From NCBI GenBank assembly GCA_049281195.1, contig JBAPRR010000322.1, positions 1 to 19,547 of the forward strand: a stretch of 19,547 nucleotides of DNA, written 5' to 3'. Source of the stretch: JBAPRR01 sp049281195. Lineage in GTDB: Bacteria; Actinomycetota; Acidimicrobiia; Acidimicrobiales; CAVXTF01. This document shows, piece after piece, positions 1 through 7,417 of this stretch. The position numbers and the translations under genes are program-made. Position 1 is the first letter of the stretch; every line of letters begins with the position of its first letter. The notes beneath the pieces were generated by a model, which was not told the DNA's origin, searched no databases, and saw only the letters and a program-made list of their open reading frames with translations.

Positions 1-2030
1 GAGCGGACCTGCGCGTACAGCTCGGACTTCTCGACGGCAGGCTGGTCGCGGGCGATGCGGAGATCGGAGAACCCGTCCTCGCTCGAGCACGTGAGCTGTG
101 GCGCAGCCGTGCCGCGCAGTGGCTCCCCGTTTTAGCCAACCAGGTCATCCTGCGTCACCGCACGCACGGAGACGTGGCATTCCTCCTCGAGCCCGATCTG
201 AAGGAGGCCCACGGCGGTCTGCGCGACCTGTCCGGTCTGCATGCGGCTGTCATCGCCGCCCCCGCCCTCAGCCGCGACGAAGACATTCGCTCGCTCGATC
301 CGGCCCGCCGCGTTCTTTTGTCGGTCCGTGTCGAGTTGCACAGGCGCTCTTCTCGCCCGGTCGAGAAGCTCGTTCTCCAGGAGCAGGATGCGATCGCTGC
401 TGCCCTCGGATATGTGGACGCCGACGCGCTGATGTTCGACGTTGCCAGGGCCGGTCGCTCGATCAGCTGGGTCGGTGACGACATATGGAGCCGCAGTGCT
501 CTCTGGCAGGTCACGAAAAAACGCCGGCGCTGGCTGCCGGGTGGTGAAGAACCGGTCGGACCCCGCGAGATCGAGGTTGAAAAAGGTGTATCGATCTCGG
601 AGGGTACCGGAGGGCATCCGAACGGCGAGGTCGTCCTGTCGCAGAACGCCGATCCCGGTTCTGACGCCTCGTTGATACTCCGGATGGCCGCTGTCGCGGC
701 AGAAAGAGATTTGCCCCTCGGCGCTTCAAGCTTGGAGGAGCTCGGCGAAAAGGCCCCCGTACCGTCCGAACCCTGGCCCGTATCGATCCGAACCGCATTC
801 GTGCGATTGCTCGAAGCGGGAGCACCTGAAGTTCGTGTGATCGAGGCCCTCGATCACTTCGGCCTTTTCGCGCGGTACCTGCCTGAATGGGACACGGTCA
901 GGAACAAACCCCAGCGAAACGCCTATCACCGCTTTACGGTGGACAGGCACCTTCTCGAAGCCGCTTCGAACGCGGCCCGGCTCGCAGAGGGGGTTTCGAG
1001 ACCCGACCTACTCGTCGTGGGGACCCTCCTTCACGACATCGGGAAGGGCAGCCCCGGCGACCACACGGAGGTCGGGATCGACATCGTCGAACGCATCGGC
1101 AACCGGATGGGCTTCTCGCCCGAGGACGTGCGGACTTTGGTCGACATGGTGCGCTACCACCTGCTCCTACCCGATCTTGCAACTAGAAGAGACCTCGACG
1201 ATCCGGCCACCATCGCACAGGTGAAATCGGCCGCAGGAGACCGAAAGACCCTCGAGCTACTTGCCGGACTTACCGAAGCCGACTCACTCGCCACGGGTCC
1301 GGCGGCCTGGGGTCCATGGAAAGCCGGGCTCGTCACAGAGCTCGTCAACCGAACTGCCGCGGCGATGGAGGGAAAGGAGTTACCCGACCGCGCAACTGCG
1401 TCGTTGTCAGAGGAGAACCGGGCGCTCATGTCCCAGGTGAGAGAAACAGATGCATCTCCCATCGTCGTCGCCGAAGGCTCCCTTGTCACTGTGGTGGCAA
1501 AGGACAGGCCGGGACTTCTGGCTTCGGTGACAGGCGTGCTTTGCCTTCATGGTCTGGATCTGCGATCTGCTGACGTGACCGCGTCCGACGACGTGGCACT
1601 GGAGACGTTCGTCGTCGAACCGACACACGGGAGATGGCCGGACTGGAAAAGGGTGCGTTCGGACCTCTCAGAAGTACTCGCCGGGCGAATGGCTCTGTCA
1701 GAAAGGCTGGCGAAGAAATCAGCTGACTACGGCGTCGGTCGGTCTTCTCCGGGGCCGGCCCACCGACAGGTCATCTTCGACAACGAGGCGTCGACAAAAG
1801 CTACCGTCGTGGAAGTCCGTGCGCCTGACGAGATGGCGCTTTTACACAGGCTCACCAGCGTTCTTTTCGACAACTCGCTCGATGTTGTCGCAGCCAGGGC
1901 CACCACGGTTGGAGATCACGTCGTCGACGCGTTCTACGTTAAGGATTCACAAAGCGGGACCAAGGTCGAGGACCCGCTTCGGATTAAGCAGATAAGGAAC
2001 GCGCTCGCAGAAGCGATGTCTTCACATTGA
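1..2030 (+). CDS. glnD: PII uridylyltransferase / uridylyl-removing enzyme, C-terminal part (5' end outside window)
   Basis: Bifunctional nitrogen sensor that uridylylates the PII protein when glutamine is low and removes UMP when it is high. The reading frame is open from base 3 with no start, so the N-terminal nucleotidyltransferase catalytic motif lies off the window. Visible are the linker motif LLEPDLKEAHGGLRD (near base 180), typical of GlnD, then the HD hydrolase domain with HDIGKG at 1032-1049. Two C-terminal ACT domains follow (about 1476-1650, with KDRPGLLASV, and about 1800-1950, with PDEMALLHRL), which bind glutamine in this family. The last codons form the left arm of a perfect hairpin. 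In actinobacteria glnD commonly follows amt and glnB; those would be upstream of base 1. The domain order makes the identification firm. Only the missing N-terminus is unchecked. Confidence 0.95.
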   Translation, partial: ADLRVQLGLLDGRLVAGDAEIGEPVLARARELWRSRAAQWLPVLANQVILRHRTHGDVAFLLEPDLKEAHGGLRDLSGLHAAVIAAPALSRDEDIRSLDPARRVLLSVRVELHRRSSRPVEKLVLQEQDAIAAALGYVDADALMFDVARAGRSISWVGDDIWSRSALWQVTKKRRRWLPGGEEPVGPREIEVEKGVSISEGTGGHPNGEVVLSQNADPGSDASLILRMAAVAAERDLPLGASSLEELGEKAPVPSEPWPVSIRTAFVRLLEAGAPEVRVIEALDHFGLFARYLPEWDTVRNKPQRNAYHRFTVDRHLLEAASNAARLAEGVSRPDLLVVGTLLHDIGKGSPGDHTEVGIDIVERIGNRMGFSPEDVRTLVDMVRYHLLLPDLATRRDLDDPATIAQVKSAAGDRKTLELLAGLTEADSLATGPAAWGPWKAGLVTELVNRTAAAMEGKELPDRATASLSEENRALMSQVRETDASPIVVAEGSLVTVVAKDRPGLLASVTGVLCLHGLDLRSADVTASDDVALETFVVEPTHGRWPDWKRVRSDLSEVLAGRMALSERLAKKSADYGVGRSSPGPAHRQVIFDNEASTKATVVEVRAPDEMALLHRLTSVLFDNSLDVVAARATTVGDHVVDAFYVKDSQSGTKVEDPLRIKQIRNALAEAMSSH

Positions 2031-2056
2031 TCTTTTCCGCAAAGGAAAAGATCAAT
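2026..2056 (+). terminator. Perfect 13-bp hairpin at the glnD stop codon
   Basis: Bases 2026-2038 and 2044-2056 are perfect reverse complements around the 5-nt loop GCAAA. The glnD TGA (2028-2030) lies inside the left arm. There is no run of T after the stem, so this fits a U-less actinobacterial terminator or a 3'-end stabilising hairpin. Role is inferred from position and shape. Confidence 0.6.
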
Positions 2057-2074
2057 TGCAGTGTGCACTGACAA

Positions 2075-2115
2075 AACTACCCCAAGATCGAAATAGGTGG
2101 GTGTACGGGGTAGTT
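2075..2115. repeat. 9-bp inverted repeat upstream of the L,D-transpeptidase gene
   Basis: AACTACCCC at 2075-2083 is repeated inverted as GGGGTAGTT at 2107-2115, with 23 bp between. It lies between the glnD hairpin and the transpeptidase start. It could be an operator with two half-sites or a long hairpin. A smaller inverted repeat, CAGTG-TG-CACTG, sits just before it at 2059-2070. Confidence 0.4.
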
Positions 2116-2244
2116 GTCCTAAACCATGTACACCGAGATTTCATCTTTATCCCGCCCACACCCGACCCGATAGATGGAGAACGCGCTGCTAAAGTCGTCT
2201 GGTCCCGGGCCTCGTAGCCAGCGCGAAAAACGGACCAACTGATC

Positions 2245-3390
2245 ATGCATAGACACCACAACAGTCGTCGCCGTACTTGGCTCATCAGCGCTTGCGTTGT
2301 CGTCGCCTTGGCTATCGCCGCTGCTTCGATAACGCTCGTGGGTGGCCATCCGAAACCGGACTCTGCCGGGGCCGCGCCGGTCCCCACGACGCCTGCCGGT
2401 AAGCCCGCTCTCGAGTCGGTCACTTCGGCGACTCCCGCTCCCGGCGCCACCGGTGTCAACCCCGACACCCTGATCTCGCTCCAACTGTCCGAACCGCTGG
2501 CCTCTGACAGCCCGCTTCCGACTCTCACTCCCGCCGTCGCGGGGAACTGGACTGAGGCATCGCCTACGACTCTTGTTTTCCAACCCACAGCCTCCTTCGT
2601 CCCCGGTGCAACCGAAAGCGTGGTGGTTCCCGCGGGTGCCGACGGCCTCGAAGGCGTGGACGGACTCCGTACCACCGAACGGGTGACCGTGGGCTTTCAG
2701 GTGGCCACCGGTTCAGAGCTGCGGGTCCAGCAACTACTCGCCGAGCTCGGCTACCTGCCCCTCACCTTCACTCCAGCAAGCTCGGCACCGGTGAGCCCGC
2801 TTGCCGAGGCAATGCCCCAGGTCGGCACGTTCTCATGGCGCTGGAGTGGTCTGCCCGCATCACTCACTTCGCTTTGGACCCCGGGTTACGCAAACGTCAT
2901 AACCCAGGGCGCCATCATGGAGTTCGAGAACGCTTCGAACCTCACGAGCGACGGAATCGCAGGTCCTGAGGTCTGGTCCGACTTGTTGAAGACGGTGAAC
3001 ACCCACGCCACCGACCCGTGGCCTTACGACTACGTATACGTCCAGAAGAACCCGGAGCCCGAGAACGTAACCGTCTACCGAAACGGTCAACCGATCTACA
3101 ACACACTCGCCAACACCGGCATTGCGGCCGCCCCGACGCCTGACGGGACCTGGCCGGTCTACGCCCGCTACACGGTGACCACCATGAAGGGCACCAACCC
3201 GGACGGCAAGCCGTACGTCGATCCAGGCATCCCCTGGGTGAGCTACTTCTACCAAGGTGACGCTCTCCACGGGTACATCCGGGCCTCCTACGGGTTCCCG
3301 CAGAGCCTCGGCTGTGTCGAAATGCCTTACGCCCACGCCGCAGTGGTGTTCCCACTCACCCCGATCGGGACTCTCGTCACCGTTCAGTAG
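2245..3390 (+). CDS. Secreted L,D-transpeptidase (YkuD domain) with N-terminal Ig-like domain
   Basis: Predicted to make 3-3 cross-links in peptidoglycan outside the membrane. The 381-residue protein starts with a basic tail (MHRHHNSRRR) and one hydrophobic segment at about residues 12-33, a signal peptide or anchor. Residues about 55-155 look like a bacterial Ig-like (Big_5 type) domain. A short peptidoglycan-binding-like stretch follows at about 155-250 (LRVQQLLAELGYLP ... GPEVWSDLL). The YkuD domain fills the C-terminus, with H342 and the catalytic C357 in SLGCVEM. The usual family motif is S/T-H-G-C, so Leu replaces the common His. No clear Shine-Dalgarno precedes ATG 2245, which could mean leaderless translation. 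The order Ig-like domain then YkuD is that of actinobacterial Ldt enzymes; exact class not determined. Confidence 0.88.
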   Translation: MHRHHNSRRRTWLISACVVVALAIAAASITLVGGHPKPDSAGAAPVPTTPAGKPALESVTSATPAPGATGVNPDTLISLQLSEPLASDSPLPTLTPAVAGNWTEASPTTLVFQPTASFVPGATESVVVPAGADGLEGVDGLRTTERVTVGFQVATGSELRVQQLLAELGYLPLTFTPASSAPVSPLAEAMPQVGTFSWRWSGLPASLTSLWTPGYANVITQGAIMEFENASNLTSDGIAGPEVWSDLLKTVNTHATDPWPYDYVYVQKNPEPENVTVYRNGQPIYNTLANTGIAAAPTPDGTWPVYARYTVTTMKGTNPDGKPYVDPGIPWVSYFYQGDALHGYIRASYGFPQSLGCVEMPYAHAAVVFPLTPIGTLVTVQ

Positions 3391-3429
3391 GGCCTCGGTC
3401 CCCTAGGCGGATTCCGCATATAGCCTTGT

Positions 3430-3480
3430 GACGCCGCATAAGCGGGCAGGGCTCTAAAGCCGCCTGAAGCACCAGGCGTC
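3430..3480 (+). other. Hairpin-rich leader segment, possible structured 5' UTR
   Basis: The 234-bp gap 3391-3624 holds no gene I can support. GACGCC (3430-3435) pairs with GGCGTC (3475-3480). Inside lie CCGC-ATAA-GCGG (3434-3445), GGCT-CTAA-AGCC (3450-3461) and CGCCTG-AAGCAC-CAGGCG (3461-3478). The third hairpin competes with the outer pairing and shares one base with the second, so two folds are possible. A further small hairpin, CTCCT-GAAT-AGGAG, is at 3587-3600. It matches none of the riboswitch consensus sequences I could recall. In GC-rich DNA short stems arise by chance. Confidence 0.25.
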
Positions 3481-3624
3481 CCGAATGGTGGAGGGGCGAA
3501 CGGCCGGCGTAAACCGACAGGGGCAGTTGGGGCGGGTCATTTCGGTACCTGGGATCCCGAGGGCCCGTCGTTTTGTGCCGTCCAATCTCCTGAATAGGAG
3601 TGACTGTTCAACCGCGGGGGAAAT

Positions 3625-4626
3625 ATGGATCCCGTGACCTCTGCCACGATCGTCCTCCCCCCGGAAAGCGCGAGCGTGCCTCAGGCGCGGCGTTTCGTGG
3701 CCGACCACCTGTCGGACCTGCCATCGGAGACTGTCGACACGGCCCGCCTTCTCGTATCGGAGGTCGTGACCAACGCAGTCCTCCACGCCCGCACCGAGTT
3801 GTCACTCACGCTCATGCGCGATCCGTCGAAAGTGAGCGTCGAGGTGGCGGACTCGAATCCGCTGTTACCGGTTCTCCGCACCCACGGCGCCGATGCGGGA
3901 ACGGGGCGGGGACTGCACGTCCTCGACAAAATGGCCACGCGGTGGGGAGCAAACCAGACCGACGGGGGAAAGGTGGTCTGGTTCGAGATTCGCACCGAGG
4001 CCGCGGACGGAAGTGGCGATAAAGATCCGGAGACCCCAGCTGACGGCGCAAACGGCGATATGCCGAGTGAGCTCAACGACCCGCGCCGCGCGCGTGGAAC
4101 CGGCGAGATCGAACCGGACGCGGACGCGACATTGATCGACTTCCGGTGGATCGGACTGCCGGTAGCGCTACTCATCGCGACCGGCCAGCACTACGACGCG
4201 GTTCTGCGCGAATTCCATCTGGTCCTCGAAAGAGAACCAGAAGAGCGCGCCGCCCTTCCCGGGCGGTTCATCGCGTTGATGGACGAGCTCACCAACTTCG
4301 GCCCCCTGATGTCGAGCGTCGAGCAGGACCTGGAGCGCGGCAGGCAGTCCGGAGCACAGAACGTCGACGTCATGCTCGAACTTCCGAGGGAGGTCGGTCC
4401 TATGGCTCTACGCCTTGACAACCTCCTCGACGAAGCCGACGCGTACTGCGCCGCCGGCGTCGACCTGTTGTCGCTCGAGCCGTCCAACGATGTGGTCAGC
4501 CTCCGCAAATGGTTGATCGGAGAGCTGGCACGGCAGGCCGAGGGCCACGATGCGGTGGCATGGGCAGACAGTCCCTGGGCCACCTCAGCTCCGCCGCGGC
4601 CCACTGACCGCTACGAGAACAAATGA
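3625..4626 (+). CDS. Anti-sigma-type HATPase (RsbW-like) with extra C-terminal helical domain
   Basis: Residues 1-125 form a GHKL/HATPase_c_2 domain of the kind found in serine-kinase anti-sigma factors: N-box around E46 and N50 (LLVSEVVTNAVLHA), ADSNP near 75-79, and the ATP-lid glycine motif GTGRGL at 92-97. Such proteins bind a sigma factor or phosphorylate an anti-anti-sigma (STAS) partner. After an acidic, probably disordered linker (125-170) comes a roughly 140-residue mostly helical region (170-310, IGLPVALLIATGQHYDAVLREF...). I do not recognise it with certainty, though similar tails occur on actinobacterial ATP-binding proteins. At 333 aa it is more than twice the length of a bare RsbW (about 160). 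ATG 3625 is preceded by GGGGGA at good spacing. No sigma factor or STAS gene adjoins it, so the partner is unknown. It converges on the crotonase gene with 3 bp between stops. Confidence 0.8.
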   Translation: MDPVTSATIVLPPESASVPQARRFVADHLSDLPSETVDTARLLVSEVVTNAVLHARTELSLTLMRDPSKVSVEVADSNPLLPVLRTHGADAGTGRGLHVLDKMATRWGANQTDGGKVVWFEIRTEAADGSGDKDPETPADGANGDMPSELNDPRRARGTGEIEPDADATLIDFRWIGLPVALLIATGQHYDAVLREFHLVLEREPEERAALPGRFIALMDELTNFGPLMSSVEQDLERGRQSGAQNVDVMLELPREVGPMALRLDNLLDEADAYCAAGVDLLSLEPSNDVVSLRKWLIGELARQAEGHDAVAWADSPWATSAPPRPTDRYENK

Positions 4627-4629
4627 GGC

Positions 4630-5442
4630 TTACTCGGGAACGCCCGAGCCGAAGTTCGGCTCGCGTTTCTCGCGAATAGCGGCTACTCCTTCACGCGCAT
4701 CGGGTCCGGCGAACCCGAGCATCTCCAGCGCCAGCGACTCGCCGAACAGCGGGAGTCCCTGCCGTAGGTGTTGATTCAGGACGCGGCGCGTCCACTGAAT
4801 CGCCGTCGCGCTCCCCTTCGCCAGCCGATCTGCGATATCCAGAGCTACGTCCAGAACCTCGTCGTCAGGCACGCAGCGCGACACGAGCCCGATGCGCTCA
4901 GCCTCCACCCCATCAATGAAGTCCGCGGTAAGCAGGTAGTACTTGGCTTTTGCGAAGCCACAGAGAAGAGGCCAGAGAAGCGCGGCATGATCCCCCGCCG
5001 CCACCCCGATGCGAACGTGTCCGTCAGACAACTTGGCCGACTGCGCCGCAACGCTCACGTCTGCCAGAAGAGCGACGGCCAGGCCCGCACCGACCGCCAC
5101 CCCGTTTATCGCAGATACGACAGGCTTCTTCGCCGAGATCATCTTCTCGACGATGGCCCCCGCGTCGCGCCACTGAGCGAGAAGCGCGTCATAGTCACGA
5201 GTCATCTCCTCGATCATCTGAAGGTCCCCACCCGCGCTGAATGCGCGACCCGCTCCGGTAACCACCGAGACCGCAGTCTCGTCATCTGAGTCGATCACTT
5301 CCCAGATATCCGACATCTCGCGGTGCATACGAACATCCGCGGCATTCAGGACTTCTGGACGGTCGAGGGTTACGAGCAGCACTCCCCGCCTCGGACGCGA
5401 GAACGACAGATTCTCAAAGTCGCTGTAACTGAGTTGGGACAC
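4630..5442 (-). CDS. Crotonase-fold (enoyl-CoA hydratase/isomerase family) protein lacking both catalytic glutamates
   Basis: The 270-residue protein has the crotonase layout: RAFSAGGDL (66-74) and GVAVGAG (114-120) supply the two oxyanion-hole segments that bind the acyl-CoA thioester, and the C-terminal KREPNFG is typical. Aligned by eye to rat mitochondrial enoyl-CoA hydratase, the two acid/base glutamates (E144 and E164 there) become A122 and H142, in LAVALLAD and SDGHVRIG. A standard hydratase reaction is therefore unlikely. Another crotonase reaction (isomerase, hydrolase, lyase) on a CoA ester is more plausible. The start is GTG at 5442, with no in-frame ATG nearby and a weak ribosome site. 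It follows the methyltransferase gene on the same strand by 24 bp, so the two may be co-transcribed, although no shared pathway is obvious. Confidence 0.88.
   Translation of the reverse strand: MSQLSYSDFENLSFSRPRRGVLLVTLDRPEVLNAADVRMHREMSDIWEVIDSDDETAVSVVTGAGRAFSAGGDLQMIEEMTRDYDALLAQWRDAGAIVEKMISAKKPVVSAINGVAVGAGLAVALLADVSVAAQSAKLSDGHVRIGVAAGDHAALLWPLLCGFAKAKYYLLTADFIDGVEAERIGLVSRCVPDDEVLDVALDIADRLAKGSATAIQWTRRVLNQHLRQGLPLFGESLALEMLGFAGPDAREGVAAIREKREPNFGSGVPE
4645..4663. terminator. Perfect inverted repeat near the convergent gene ends, possible bidirectional terminator
   Basis: CGAGCCGAA (4645-4653) and TTCGGCTCG (4655-4663) are perfect reverse complements around one base, giving an 8-bp stem with a 3-nt loop. 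It starts 19 nt after the ATPase stop and lies inside the last codons of the crotonase gene. With only 3 bp between the two stops, any hairpin terminator for the plus strand must sit here. The codons also encode the conserved EPNFGS, so chance is possible. Confidence 0.4.
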
Positions 5443-5466
5443 GGCACACCATACGTTGCAGCAGGA

Positions 5467-6459
5467 TCACGTCCCGTACAGAGGATGCCTGAGCCCGAGC
5501 GTTACCAAGTCCTTTTCCGGTTCCCTCGCCGTGGCGATCTCGGGACTGGCACCGGTGGCCTCGAACACGTAGAGGTTCCACCACGGCGCCAGGTCCGCTG
5601 GCGCGATGTCCTTGTGGATGCGCTCTTCGATGTCGGGACGCCTCCGCATGCCCGCCTCCGCGAAACGGGCGGTCCACCATCTGAACGATGCGATGGTGAG
5701 GTGGCCTTCCACGGGACCGCCATTCACGTCACGCGCCAGATCTTCAAAGGGAACAGGCCCGTCGAATTCGCCGAACACGCTTCGGTAGTGCTCGAGACGA
5801 ACGGCCGTCACCTTGTTGTCGAAGAATCCGTCGGGACCGGGTCCTCCATTCGGACCGAACGAAGGAATTGTGGCGTACACGAACCCACCACACACCCGGG
5901 CGACCTCTGAAAGGGCGATCGGCACCTGGTTCGGGGGCATGTGCTCGAGAGTCTCGAGGACGCTCACCACGTCGAAGCTCCCGTCCGCCCAGGGAAGGCC
6001 GGTGAGGACATCAGCGACCCGAACGTAACCCTGGGCGCCGGGCGCCACGTGGTCGACCGCGTATTGGCTGACATCGCAGCCGAACGCCTCGACGCCGAGC
6101 TCACGCAGGACCTCGACGACGTAGCCCTTGGCGCAACCGACGTCGAGCATCCGCTTCGCATTCCCGAACGTCCGCCAGAGCAGGTACCCCGCCACTTCGG
6201 CGTTGGAGGTCGTCCTGTCGTACGTGGCGTAGCCGGAGCCGCCCTTCCTGTCACCGGAGGGGTCGCGACCCTCCCCGTAGTACGTACCTCCGTACACCCT
6301 GTTGGCGTTGACGCGTTCTTGTGACTGGACCAGCTCTCTTCCGATCCGGCCGGCGACCCGCGAGATCAGAGGGCTCGCCCCAAACACGCGATCTACGAGT
6401 GCGCGGGCCCTTGGAAGCAAGGGCCGCAACCGCTGTCTAGATACAGAGCTGAGACTCAT
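5467..6459 (-). CDS. Class I SAM-dependent methyltransferase
   Basis: The 330-residue protein has a Rossmann-fold methyltransferase core: motif I LDVGCAKG at 105-112, the acidic residue after strand 2 at D129 (FGCDV), RVAD at 147-150, and FDVVSVLETLEHM at 162-174, which resembles the Methyltransf_11/23 families. About 100 residues precede the core, ending in a YGGTYYGEGRD stretch, and about 100 follow (SFGPNGGPGPDGFFDN ... PWWNLYVFEA). The substrate cannot be told; similar proteins act on polysaccharides, small metabolites or lipids. ATG 6459 has no clear Shine-Dalgarno in front. The gene diverges from the DUF4388 gene across 65 bp and precedes the crotonase gene. Confidence 0.85.
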   Translation of the reverse strand: MSLSSVSRQRLRPLLPRARALVDRVFGASPLISRVAGRIGRELVQSQERVNANRVYGGTYYGEGRDPSGDRKGGSGYATYDRTTSNAEVAGYLLWRTFGNAKRMLDVGCAKGYVVEVLRELGVEAFGCDVSQYAVDHVAPGAQGYVRVADVLTGLPWADGSFDVVSVLETLEHMPPNQVPIALSEVARVCGGFVYATIPSFGPNGGPGPDGFFDNKVTAVRLEHYRSVFGEFDGPVPFEDLARDVNGGPVEGHLTIASFRWWTARFAEAGMRRRPDIEERIHKDIAPADLAPWWNLYVFEATGASPEIATAREPEKDLVTLGLRHPLYGT

Positions 6460-6524
6460 GGGAGGATGGTCACGGATTTGAGCCGCCCAAGTCTACGATC
6501 GGGCGACCAGCTAGGAGGCCCGTA
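6460..6524. promoter_or_regulatory. Short divergent intergenic region with strong Shine-Dalgarno for the DUF4388 gene
   Basis: These 65 bp must carry transcription starts for both neighbours. AGGAGG at 6513-6518 sits 6 nt before ATG 6525. TACGAT at 6494-6499 is a possible plus-strand -10 (4 of 6 matches to TATAAT), but I see no convincing -35. Confidence 0.35.
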
Positions 6525-7406
6525 ATGACAGATGCCACTACGAGTGAAGTCCCGACCGCGTCATTGGTCGGGGCACTTGCGATTTTCCCGCTCAACGACA
6601 TTCTGAGCCTTCTCGCAGACACGAGCCAGAACGGCGAGCTGCAGGTGGTGGGTCCAGGAGTTGACGGACACCTGTGGTTAGACGGGAAGAACTTCGTGGG
6701 CGCCACGCTCGAGGGAGCCAACACCATCACCCAAGCCGTCTTCGAGATGATGCTGCTGGACGAGGGATGGTTCTATTTCACGTCAGACCAGACGCCTCCG
6801 GCCGGAAAGTCGAAGCCGCAGTCGGTGTCCAGTGTCGTAAGCGAAGTCGTCCCGCAGGTCCAGGAATGGCGAGACCTCCTAAAGCGCGTGCCGCTCGAGG
6901 CGACGGTCACGATGGCGCGCACCACTCCCGGTCCCGAGGTTCAGATCCGTGCCGATCAGTGGCGCCTGCTGACGGCTGTAGGCACGAATGGACGCACGGT
7001 TCGCTCCGTCGTAGAAGAGCTGGAAGACGACAGCGTCGTCACGGTACGCCTGCTCAGGGAGCTCTCCGACGCCGGCCTGATCGACATCGGAGATCAGAGC
7101 CAGCGTGCTTCGGGCGGCTCTGTGTCATCAATCCAAGCCGTGGCCGAACCGGAGCCACAAGCCCAGGCTCCGGGCGACATCCAGGGCTCCGCACCGACTC
7201 CACCCCCTGGCTTTGTGTCTACGTCACCCGGATCTTCTTACGCCGAGTCTTCTTACGACGCTACGTCCCCCTCGATCACTGCGGTTCCGAGCATGTCGAC
7301 CGACCATGTGCCGAACGAGCAAATGCCGGTCATCCCTCCCCCGGTAACCGCCGATCCGTGGGCGCCTCCGGGTTCCCAGGGTGTGTCGTCGGACCGGGTC
7401 TCCTGA
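6525..7406 (+). CDS. DUF4388 (PATAN-type) domain protein with winged-helix-like middle and disordered tail
   Basis: Residues about 13-90 match the DUF4388 pattern (LVGALAIFPLNDILSLLADTSQNGELQV ... GHLWLDGKNFVGA), a domain of bacterial signalling proteins linked to phototaxis, gliding, response regulators and small GTPases. Residues about 140-190 (DQWRLLTAVGTNGRTVRSVVEELE ... LLRELSDAGLIDI) look like a small winged helix. In related proteins this follows DUF4388 as an interaction or regulatory module. Residues about 195-293 are rich in Pro, Ser and Gln and probably disordered. There is no membrane segment. The start ATG 6525 has an AGGAGG site. No partner response regulator or Roadblock/GTPase gene lies in the window. 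It abuts the oxidoreductase gene, so the two may be co-transcribed. Confidence 0.8.
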   Translation: MTDATTSEVPTASLVGALAIFPLNDILSLLADTSQNGELQVVGPGVDGHLWLDGKNFVGATLEGANTITQAVFEMMLLDEGWFYFTSDQTPPAGKSKPQSVSSVVSEVVPQVQEWRDLLKRVPLEATVTMARTTPGPEVQIRADQWRLLTAVGTNGRTVRSVVEELEDDSVVTVRLLRELSDAGLIDIGDQSQRASGGSVSSIQAVAEPEPQAQAPGDIQGSAPTPPPGFVSTSPGSSYAESSYDATSPSITAVPSMSTDHVPNEQMPVIPPPVTADPWAPPGSQGVSSDRVS

Positions 7407-7417
7407 GCCTTGACGAG

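Noticed and set aside
3430..3480. tRNA-like cloverleaf
   Set aside because: It is too short, with no T-loop GGTTCGA-type sequence and no acceptor-CCA pattern.
3543..3573. GGTACC, GGATCC and GGGCCC sites close together, like a cloning polylinker
   Set aside because: Short GC-rich palindromes are expected here, the flanks are ordinary genome sequence and no vector gene is present.
6674..7417. Long open frame upstream of the PPOX domain, which would give a 397-aa protein
   Set aside because: It is out of frame with the well-supported DUF4388 gene, has an Arg-rich unstructured translation and starts within that gene.
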